Shown here one piece after another: positions 1-9,159 of a stretch of DNA of 64,000 nt. Position 1 is the stretch's first letter. Each line of letters begins with the position of its first letter. The stretch spans positions 71,521,864 to 71,585,863 of the forward strand of contig CM076847.1 in the NCBI GenBank assembly GCA_039519185.1, read 5' to 3'. The stretch is from Astragalus membranaceus. Lineage: Eukaryota > Streptophyta > Magnoliopsida > Fabales > Fabaceae. The notes beneath the pieces are model-generated. The model saw nothing but the letters and a program-made list of their open reading frames with translations, had not been told where the DNA came from and ran no database searches. The position numbers were made by a program, and so were the translations under genes.

Positions 1-941
1 CTCGACGTCTCGGTATTTCGTGATTCTCATCACGATAGGTGAGTTTTACTCACGTTAGGGTTTTCATTCCATTGTTTGCATATGAATTGCATTTCTGGTT
101 CCGTGACAAAAATTCTGATTTCGAAAGATTATGGAGTCGAAAACCGTTTTTTGGAAAATAACGTTTTACGGTTTTTATCGAATTTTATATGTGATTGTAT
201 GAACTGAGATTGTACTGGTATATGGCTAGAATGTTTGATTGTTTTGTTGGAAATTGGATTGGGTTTCAATTGGAAGCGATCAGAGAAGTGAAACGAAACG
301 AAACGAACAAATAACGAATCTGCTACAGGCAGCACGGGTCGTGCTAGACTTTCTGTTGAATTGAAATGTGGAATTTCAGTCTAGCACGGGTCGTGCAAGG
401 TCTGGCACGGGTCGTGCAAGACCTTCTGCCACCGGTTGCCAAAATATCGTTTCGCCGCTCCTTTCGATTCCAAACCTCTTCTAATATTTCTTCCAACCAA
501 TTGTGATGATATTACCTTGATAAAATGATTTTTTTGAAGATGATCAACATGATTTTGAGAAAAGGTTTTGGAAAACACAAATCGTTTGAAAAACCGAAAA
601 GTAGACCGCTTGTGGGTACATGTTTATGAATAATAAAACGGATTACATGTCCAACTTGATATTGTATTATAACGCCAGATGTCTAGTATTGTAACCATCA
701 AAACGGGTTATAGAACTAGGAAGGGAAGGTCATGAGCCCTCACCCTAGGCCCTGAACGTTAGGGAAAGTAATAGCGAAGGTTACCGAGATTGTGGTTGTT
801 TGCACGGCCGATGTATGCTGCAATAGGTGCACGATTCGCCGAGATTGTGGGTGTTTGCACGGTCGGTGTTTCAAATTGGTAAGCTTGTAATGGTAAAGTA
901 ACTTACAAGGCTTAAAAATACATGAATAGCACATTAGATGC

Positions 942-1514
942 CGAGATTGTGTTTGTTTGCACGGTCGGTAATGGGGTAAGAATATATATGAGCAAGTGGT
1001 TTATAAATTAAACCATGTTGCAACGGTTTTATATTTGAACCGAGTGATGTGAGGGGTTACGGTAAAACTCACTGAGATATGTTATCTCACCCTATCATAT
1101 GTTGTTGTTTTTACAGAGCACGGGAATCCTAAATTTTTGGACTTTCTATAACAGTTATAGAATAGAACCGATATGAAAGACGGTTTTTGCACTTTCTATA
1201 TCGGTTCCTATGGCAACCGATATAAAAAAAGTAAATTTAATTACAAAACTGCCACCGCGTCACTTTTAACATCAGGTCGTTTTTAACTGATATAAATGAC
1301 AGTTATAAAATGCATTTTTTCCACCAGTGCGAGATTGTGGTTGTTTGCACGGTCGGTAATGGGCTAAGAATATATATGAGCAAGTGTTTTATAAATTAAA
1401 CCATGTTGCAACGGTTTTATATTTGAACCGAGTGATGTGAGGGGTTACAGTAAAACTCACTGAGATATGTTATCTCACCCTATCATATGTTGTTGTTTTT
1501 ACAGAGCACAGGAA
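942..1514 (+). repeat. 185-bp direct duplication flanking an insert
   Basis: Two near-identical 185-bp copies lie at 942-1126 and 1330-1514. Both run from CGAGATTGTG to the ACAGAGCAC(G/A)GGAA box. They differ at only a few positions and exactly flank a 203-bp unrelated segment. The duplicated unit includes the TGGTTTA/TAAACCA, CGGTT/AACCG and GAGATA/TATCTC hairpins and the acceptor-like TTTTTACAG. Confidence 0.85.
1127..1329 (-). mobile_element. CACTA-like transposon end fragment
   Basis: Read on the minus strand, this segment starts CACTGGTGGAAAAAATGC, which resembles CACTA/En-Spm terminal inverted repeats. Inside it repeats the word AACCGATAT and its complement, as subterminal repeat regions of this superfamily do. 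No matching terminal repeat is seen at the other side, so it is a truncated end or a deletion derivative. It has no coding capacity. Confidence 0.45.
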
Positions 1515-1774
1515 ATAAGGATAGCAGGCGGCATGGTCAGTTGTCATGCTCGAGGAGAAGTTGGAGATTTAGTCTTTAATCCTTGTTTTTGATTCCGATG
1601 TTGTCTCTGTATTCGGTCTTGTGACTCGACTCTGATTAATGATGTGTAAGAGTTTCCGTTGTTTTCTTGCAACGATGTTTATCTAAGTAGGAATTTTTAT
1701 ACTCTGTTGTAAACCAAATTGTACGTTTAGGTAATTCCTTGTATTTCTTGTCTTAGAAATATCGGGGTGTTACA

Positions 1775-3287
1775 TTTTTGGATTGTTTGATCGATGATTT
1801 GATGATGATCATTGTTGTTTGAATATGTTTTTGGACTGTTTTTATGTTGGGACTGGACTGGAACAAGTATCGGAATTGATCGGAACGACGAAAAACGCAA
1901 AAACGGGACAAAACCAAAGTGCTATCAGAGACGCACGACCCGGGCACCCCAGGCACACGGACCGTGCGCCTCGTTCTGTCTTCATCTTCAAAAATGAATT
2001 TTAAGGGCGCACGACCCGTGCGTATGGGCGCACGAACCGTGCGCAGTGTTCTCTCCAAATTTCATAAACTTGTCCGAAATGATCCCGTTCGATTCTAATC
2101 CTCTTCTAATCCTTTCCCAACCCTTTTCCAATGATATTAAGCTTATAATGCCATGATTTTGAATATGTTTTCAAAGGTTTTTATAATGGTTTGCAAAGTT
2201 ATGTTTAATTTGAAAATCGTAAAATAGTATACGGGAGCGAACACATAATATGTTTGTCTTGTAGAACTAAACGTTCACTAACCGTTAAATGTTGAAGAAC
2301 CAAACGTTCAGTGTCTGTTACGATATATAAATTATATCGGGGTTAAGTGTCGGCTTAATGTGGGTGGATATAAGATATATAAATTATATCGAGTGTGGGT
2401 GACGACCCAGCAGGTTAACATACTAGGAGGGGAAGTCATGATCCCTTACCCTAGGCCCGTATACCATTAGGGAAAGTACTATTGGTAAGGGGGTTCACCG
2501 GGGTTTAGCAGCAAAGTAGTCGGTGTTATGTTAAAAAGTTGTTGTGCGATTCACCGGGGTTTAGCAGTAATGCAGTCGGTGTCGTACTGAATTATAACAC
2601 GTTTACCGGGGTTAGCAGTAATGCAGTCGGTGTTATGCTAAAAAGTTGTTGTGCGATTCACCGGGGTTTAGAAGTAAAGCAGTCGGTGTCGTACTGAATT
2701 ATAACACGTTAACCGGGGTTAGTAGTAATGCAGTCGGTGTCGTACTGAATTATAACACGTTAACCGGGGTTAGCAGTAATATAGTTGGTGTCGTGTTGAT
2801 TGATAATGCACGTGGTTATGAATTAAACCACGAATGAAAGAAAGTCCTATAATACGGTTCACCGGGGTTTAGCGTTCGTGCAGTCGATGTCGTGTTAAGT
2901 TAAATAGGATTCATAATTGAACCGAGAGTGTAGATAGGGGTCTCGGTAGAACTCACTGAGATTGTATCACATTGTTTATATGTTGTTGTTTTACAGAGAA
3001 ACAGGGAAAGTGGAGATCCAAGAGGCACGAGTAGGTGGTACTCGGATGGTTTTTGAAGACTTAGCTTTTATGCTTAAGTTTATGTTTTCCCCGTTGGCTA
3101 TGTACTACGACATTATAACTTTAACTGTTGTAAAGGTTATGTATTTATTTCCGCACTTTCTTGTATGATATTGAACACTAAAGTTTACTGATGGTTGATG
3201 GTCAGGGAACCATTATAGGGGGTAGAGAAGATCATGAGTGCATCGCTGGGTAGCCTACTAAGTAAGAAAATGGCCCAGGATGTTACA
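1775..3287 (+). repeat. Second LTR segment, Tekay/Del-like
   Basis: This segment has the same general design as 1-1774. It has GC-rich short hairpins (a perfect 7-bp pair GCGCACG/CGTGCGC at 2028-2044), then a boundary block CCCTTACCCTAGGCCC shared with position 740, then an array of CACCG...CGGTG hairpins, then CTGAGATTG...TTGTTTTACAG. It ends GGATGTTACA at 3287. The stretch 2400-3190 is closely similar, inverted, to 18235-18797. It begins abruptly after the first LTR, so it is probably 5'-truncated. No ORF of substance is present. Confidence 0.6.
2490..2900 (+). repeat. Array of CACCGGGG...GTCGGTG hairpin units
   Basis: Seven irregular units of roughly 50-60 bp each contain (C)ACCGGGGTT(T)AG, a short variable stretch, and GTCGGTGT. 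The ends ACCG and CGGT form inverted repeats in most units; one unit has GTTGGT, still pairable through a G-U wobble. Between units is the 7-bp inverted repeat CGTGGTT/AACCACG (2811-2832). The array is followed by ACCGAGA/TCTCGGT (2921-2947). The same array occurs inverted at 18490-18797. Confidence 0.8.
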
Positions 3288-3591
3288 CTACAACTTTTTT
3301 TTGACCAAATTCACTACAACTGGTGAGTCTTTGTTAAAGTGATTGTTAGTGATGACGAGTTAGTGTTAAAACAGAAACTGAAATTAGAAAACCTCTCTTT
3401 TTGGTTGTGTTTTGAAGGAAAACTGCTTCGAAAATAAGGAAAAATCAATTCAGCCCCATTTTACTCAAACATGTTTTGGTTTTGAAATCGACTTTCAAAA
3501 CCCAAAAGCAAAAACTCACAACTACCCAAACGGGCCTTAGTTCATAAAAATATATAATCATATAATTAATTTTTTTTGTATAAATCAGGTA
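3288..3591. other. Intergenic, no gene seen
   Basis: No ORF, RNA gene or repeat boundary could be supported here beyond a short CTACAAC direct repeat at 3288 and 3313. Confidence 0.6.
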
Positions 3592-3768
3592 TCCTCTGCG
3601 CGCAATTGCAGAGACTAATCCCTCGAGCCGGGTAGGACCACAATGGGTGGCAAAGTTCTCCCTTTAGAGATCTAATGCTGCTGCATGTCCAACGCTGGAT
3701 TTGAACCAAAGACAGTTATGCTGGAAGAGACCCCCTATCATCTCATCCAATCGCTCTTGGATATATAA
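3592..3768 (-). mobile_element. SINE-like element, copy 1
   Basis: On the minus strand this contains TTGGATGAGATGATAG, CTCTTCCAGC and a tRNA promoter B-box-like GGTTCAAATCC, then GCAGCAGC and a conserved tail. The same order of words occurs on the plus strand at 11625-11705 (GGATGAGATGG, CTCTTCCAGC, GGTTCCAATCC). Two dispersed copies with a Pol III B-box-like word suggest a tRNA-derived SINE. No A-box is clear and no target duplication was confirmed. Confidence 0.5.
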
Positions 3769-3859
3769 TTAAAAATTTAGTAATTAATTCACCTATATTT
3801 TCATTAATTCATGTTCATGAATTTGGACATAATCTTTCAATAGTATCCATTGTAATTAT

Positions 3860-4604
3860 ATTTTTTCCTGTAATAGCTTTCCAATAAGTGTTTATTCTTA
3901 TCACACCACACTTTTTAAATAGGATATATAAATATTAAAATAAAATGTGAATAGAAACAAGAAATTAATTTTAACCTTTTTTATGCGATTAATTTTATGT
4001 TAAATATTATCTCTTAACCTTTTTATTTATATTTTAATTACTACAACTTTTTGAAATGTAAAATAACACTTGTCAAAAAAAAGAAATGTAAAATAAAAAG
4101 CTGTTTAAGAAATTACGATATAATAAATCTGTATAGAATCCAGGGATGTAAGGGAACTATAGCACACTAAAAATACAAATTTCTAGGATGTAATGTCTTT
4201 AAGATTGAACTCGGCTTGAAAGTAATGTACGAAAATTAAATAGTTAAATTTAAATATTAGTTAAAACTTTAATATTTTTTTGTAAAATAAAAAATCTTTA
4301 ATGATTTTATTATATACTCTCCATGCTTAGATGTTATAAATTTGAGTACTATTTTTTAACAAATGATAATCGTTTATTATTATTCCTTTTAAAAGTTAAT
4401 ACTAGTTTACACAGCGTAACTTTACATATTCATTTAAATTTGTTATATAAGTTATTGATTTTTTTTTTATACTTTTAATTTTCTATATAACTATTAAAGA
4501 AATTTCAATAATTATATTCTTATCTAATTGAAAACAATAACAAGATAAATATAATTTTTTTGGTAAATACTTAAATTTAGGAAATCATTATGTCCTTATC
4601 TTAG

Positions 4605-4685
<81 letters not shown>

Positions 4686-4790
4686 ATCATTGTTTGCTAT
4701 GTATGTGGTCTACAATTTAAACCAGATACATATAGACTATTTTCTTAGAGAGGGGGAGTATGTGTTCGCCTTTCATAGTGGGATTACCAT
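3860..4790 (+). repeat. Old segmental duplication, copy 1
   Basis: AT-rich sequence with diverged but collinear landmarks shared with 7190-8580. These are TGTTTATTCTTATCACACC, a CTCTTAAC block, AAAGAAATTT followed by a TTTGGTAAA block, and AATTTAAACCA-ATACATATA followed by a TTTC...CATAGT block. The present state is heavily mutated and full of small indels. It is probably a remnant of an old tandem duplication or of two copies of one repeat. No coding content is seen. Confidence 0.6.
4613..4683. repeat. (TA)n microsatellite
   Basis: About 70 bp of uninterrupted TA dinucleotide repeats inside the duplicated AT-rich block. The second copy of the block (near 7995) lacks the expansion. Confidence 0.98.
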
Positions 4791-4799
4791 GAAAAATCC

Positions 4800-5920
4800 T
4801 ATAAATATATGGTTGCGTTAGTCATTTTTACAGCACTAGCAAGAGTAAATTCCATTTCTCGAAACCTATGAAAGTATCTTCTTCTCCTAGTGCAAACCCA
4901 TGTTTGTAGAAAATTATAAAATTGGTGTTCATTATTTATCAATCACTCATATATAAGCATGCAAACCAATATATGTATGATTGAATTATCTATTATGACG
5001 CTATAGATCTTTAAATCACTTGTGACTTCACCACAGGCAAACAGGGTAAAGTTCTATATATTTTGATACTCATATCTTTTTTCCCATTATTTTTCATTTT
5101 TTAACTTATGTTGTTTTGTCTCCACTATTAGATCCATGAGCAAGACAACTAATTGCAATCCACGCGTCATTGGGGAAGTTTAGTCAGATGGAAGTTACTG
5201 ATGATGTCTTACATATATTTCTTCACCTTCTCAACTCTGCTTTGCTCTACTGTGCGAACTAACGTAGTCAACATAAATCTCTAAACGACTGTGATTTCCT
5301 TGATTAAACATCGGTAAACTAGCATTTTGAAAAGAAGACATGAATTGATCTCCTTTTTTCTAAAAGTTAATGTAATATTCTAAAAGTTAACGTGTTTTGA
5401 CTGCTTCTTGTTTCTTTTCTTCGTTTTCAAAAGGTACATCTAAGCAATTTCAAATGACAATTTCCGCTGAGGAATTTGAAGAAGGTGGGTTTTTTCTGGT
5501 TTTGATTTAAGGAAAATGATGAACAAGCCCTAATTTAATTTTGGGGATTTATGAGTTTCCATCTAAGCATTTTTAAAACTAAAATAAAAAGAAAATTTAA
5601 TGCAATGTGGATGAAAATAATGAGTTTTAAAATAAAAATAAATAAATAAAAAAGTCACGTAGGAGTTTCGTTTGCCACATCAACATTTTTGTAACGGAAG
5701 AGTTAACAGAAGGACGAAAATGAAAAAGCTAGTATTTGCGGGGACCTTTTTAAAACAATTGCAGGGGCTTATTTAACAATTCGTTATGTTTGTAAAGACT
5801 AAAAACATATTTAAGCCTAAAAATTATCCATTGAGAATTAATTGTCTGTCTTCACTTTCTCTCTCTGCCTCTATTTGTTTTTTTTTTAATTTCTTTTGGT
5901 GGTTTGTTTGTTTGATTGTA
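4800..5920. other. Non-coding stretch before the RRM pseudogene
   Basis: AT-rich with no convincing exon. The final 40 bases, a T-rich tract ending TTTGATTGTAG at about 5920, look like the 3' end of an intron, which fits the exon-like RRM remnant immediately downstream. Confidence 0.4.
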
Positions 5921-5921
5921 G

Positions 5922-6321
5922 GTCCACAAAGGAAGTGAGGGCCACCCCATGGAAAAATAACAAGAGATACGTGGAATTCTTTGACATCAGACACGCGACA
6001 ATGGCTTTGAAACAAATATGAATGGAAAATAAATTCATGGGAAACCAATTGTTATTGAGTTCAGTAAACAAGATGGTCATGGCAAAAGGTACGTTCATTC
6101 AGATCAGTTTCCTATGTCTAGAAAGCCTATAAGCTTCAATGCTCCACCACTACCAGCCATATATCATTCCCATCACCGTCGTTTTCCTCCCCGGTTTCAT
6201 TCCTCTCAGCCAAAAAGAGAGGAAGCCCCAACAGGATTGCTAATTCCATCAAGGAAAAACTCCACCGTCACTGTTGTTTTATCGCGTGGTGCCAATGTAC
6301 TTATGGATATGGTTTGTAGCT
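5922..6321 (+). pseudogene. Mei2-like / TERMINAL EAR1-like RRM protein fragment
   Basis: The plus strand translates to KEVRATPWKNNKRYVEFF, then DIRHATMALK, then (after a frame change) NGK, a stop, IHGKPIVIEFSK. This order matches the second half of the RNA-recognition motif in plant Mei2-like/TERMINAL EAR1-like proteins, where RYVEFFD is RNP1-like. These proteins bind RNA and affect meristem and leaf initiation or meiosis. Two lesions are visible: a 2-base insertion near 6017 that shifts the frame, and a GAA-to-TAA-type stop about 15 bases later. Downstream an open frame runs 69 codons (proline/histidine-rich linker) to a stop at about 6321. A likely splice acceptor precedes the fragment. No other domains were found nearby, so this is a broken partial gene. 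Another RRM family is possible. Confidence 0.55.
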
Positions 6322-6324
6322 AGT

Positions 6325-7185
6325 TCTAGTGGAAAGTAGTATTGTATAAGAATTTACAGCTCTGTGTAACATACAAATTTATTGTCAATGGAACAAATCT
6401 TCTAGTAATTTTATCTTTGTTATATATATTCAAATAATTTTTTTCATTGAATAATGACAATGAGGTTGATCCAAGTCATTCATTCCCTGTACATAGTGAA
6501 ACCAATATTGGAGACATATCACTTTCTATACAAAAGTTAGTTCATAAAGTGTGATCACGTCTCCTGGTAGGCTTAACTGTCATAAAGCTCAAAATAATTA
6601 TTGATATATTACTTTCATGTATTGAATTAAACTTATAGCATTTCACTTTAAAGAAAATTTGATATAAATTTGGTAAAGTCTCAAAAACTTTGGGACTAGA
6701 TCAAGACGTTGCGATATCGAAAAGAGTGTGAGCAATCATATACACTTGTCTCCTTAGAAACCAAATCACAGATTGTTTTGAATCTCAAATGTTTCTAATC
6801 TCATTCCAAATTGTCAAATTCAGATACCACAATTTTAGGGGACTTGATCCCATCAACTACAACATGTTCCTCTAGTTAAAAATTTAACACAATGAAGTTG
6901 TAACTCCTTATCCCATCAGAGAGCTTGACTATTACCACATAAATTTTTCAAATTTCATGTATTTGAAGTATCTTAAAACTATATTTTTATACGCAAATAT
7001 TTTATCAAATTGAGTACAAAATGAAGATTAGTTCAAACATCTCAAACAGCCCATGAAGTTGCTGAATTCCACCCATATTAATACATCATAATTGCAATCA
7101 GCTACCCCACCACAAAGCTTAAATGGAACAGAACACAAAAGAAGAAACCCTCAACTGTCCAATTCTAACTAAAACATCCCTTGTT
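6325..7185. other. AT-rich, no gene seen
   Basis: No ORF, exon or structured repeat was recognised in this interval. Confidence 0.6.
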
Positions 7186-7189
7186 GGTA

Positions 7190-8580
7190 ATTAATTTTCT
7201 TATAATATTTTCCTTTAGTATTTTCCATAATTACTTATTCTTATCACATCACACTTTATAAATTTAGTATATAAATGTGAAAAGTTAAATACTTAAAATG
7301 TTCAAATAATATTTTCCATAAATGTTTATTCTTATCACACCGCACTTTACAAATTTAGTATATAAATATGAAAAGGAAATATGCTAAAGAGACAACTAAT
7401 TAATTTTAAATTTTGTTACTGGATTAATTTTAGGTCAAGATTCTCTCTTAACTTTTTTATAGCAGTAGTTGAAATTTTAGGTCCAGATTCTCTCTAAACA
7501 AAAATTGTAGTTGAAATTTTAAAATTTTACAATAAAAAAATTTTTATGTGGAACCTAGTGAGTGAAAGTTAACTATAACACAACTAAAAATAAATAAAAA
7601 ATTAGGATATTTTTTTTAGGATGATATTAGCTTGAAACGTTATGTACAAAAAATTTGATAAAAAAATAGTAATTAAAATTTAAATTATTTTAAAATATAC
7701 TCTGTATAGTTAACTGTTAAAATGTAATCTTTGTTTTCTATTAAATAATTATAGTTCATTAATATTCTTTTAAAATAGAATCAACTTTTTACTAAATTTA
7801 AATTTAAATATCCATATAAATCTTTTATATAATTTGTTAATTTCTTTTTTGGTGTAAATTTATTTTTCTATCTAATATTAAAGAAATTTAATTATCGTAT
7901 AAGTGTCTATTTTAAACAATTAAAATGATAACGATGAAGTTTCTTGGTAAAGATAAAAATTTAATACTTGGCTATGTTCTTATTTTAGTGGATAAAATAA
8001 TTGATTGACGTTTTAACACTCTAAAGTTTATTTTACATAACACAATTTCAATTATTTTTTGAGAAAAAATAATACTTACTTTTAATTTAAATTTTAATGT
8101 AAAAGAAATGAAAGTTTAACCTCACACCATCCCCTTCTATAGCCAGATACCCCTTTTTTTATCCTTAATATAAATGGTCGGACATGTGGGCTGAGGGGGA
8201 AACGTGGGGCATTACGGGTTCGACCTGTACTTTCAACATTTAGTAGGTCAGTCTCTTAGGGTAATCAAGTCGCCCATTAAAACATCTCTTTAATACTTAC
8301 TCCCTCTAATAAAATATAATTGTCCTAAGAAGGTAGCTCAGTTGGCGAGCTAAGGAGCATAAATGAGTTGCAAAGTTACAAGAAGGTCTAGGTTTCAAAC
8401 TCCAGAAACTAACATTCTCTCACTCCCACTAACATTTGCTTATAAAATAATAATAATAATAATAATAAAATATAATTAAAAAAGACTATGTATTTAGTAT
8501 AAAATTTAAACCAAATACATATACATTTTTTTCTCATATTTTGTTAGAGTGATTATATTTTCCCCTTCCATAGTCTCTCC
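7190..8580 (+). repeat. Old segmental duplication, copy 2
   Basis: Collinear with 3860-4790 but longer, because the SINE-like piece near 8325 and other DNA sit inside it. It also has a local duplication: TATTTTCCATAA...TATTCTTATCACA...TTTAGTATATAAAT occurs at about 7211-7290 and again at 7304-7375. No coding region is seen. Confidence 0.6.
8325..8415 (+). mobile_element. tRNA-related SINE fragment
   Basis: TAGCTCAGTTGG at about 8334 matches a tRNA A-box, and GGTTTCAAACTCC at about 8391 is B-box-like with one extra T. The stretch between does not fold as a full tRNA, and it is followed by AT-rich simple sequence (AAT repeats to 8468). This fits a SINE head, not a functional tRNA gene. Confidence 0.5.
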
Positions 8581-8876
8581 ATTAAGACCACAACTGCCAC
8601 CGCAGAAAAATTCAGTTATTGCATTGAAGTGACTTTTTAAAAAAAAGAAAAACCTACCAATAAACCATTGTTGCTTCACATTTTCACCTTAATTATTTTA
8701 GTTCATTCAAATACAACAATAAATAAAACACAAAAATAAAAATTAATAATAGTTGCAGATTTGTTCGATACAAGTTCAAAAGGAAACTATAAGAAGAAGA
8801 GAGCATGTCATGCCCTGTTTTTCCTTTTTTATATAAAAATAAAAATGAATGGAGAGAGAGAATGTGAGAGTGAGAG

Positions 8877-8999
<123 letters not shown>

Positions 9000-9159
9000 A
9001 CTAATTCAATGAACACGATCAAACAGTGTGGTTTTATCCTGAAAAAAAAATTGACATTAATGAAAAATTATTTTAAATAAATAGGATGGAGTGGTTTTTT
9101 AAGAAAATGGTACGGGATTTTTTAAATAGTGTGGTACAGTATTTAGTATGGTTCAAGTT

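Larger units (their letters stand above)
1..1774 (+). repeat. LTR 3' portion, Ty3/gypsy (Tekay/Del-like)
   Basis: This is the 3' part of a long terminal repeat in plus orientation; its 5' end lies outside the window. It ends in AGAAATATCGGGGTGTTACA, the usual ...GGGGTGTTACA terminus of plant TGTAACACCCC-type LTRs. It contains three GCACG-GGT-CGTGC hairpins (332-344, 384-396, 405-417), a run of ACCGA...TCGGT hairpins, the palindrome GAGATATGTTATCTC and a splice-acceptor-like TTGTTTTTACAG. No protein-coding region is visible. A segment at 942-1514 is duplicated around a small insertion. The family name is inferred from the termini and overall layout, not from a polymerase domain. Confidence 0.6.

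Noticed and set aside
8330..8405. Possible tRNA gene
   Set aside because: A- and B-box-like words exist, but the arms do not pair as a tRNA and the B-box has an extra base; a SINE head is more likely.
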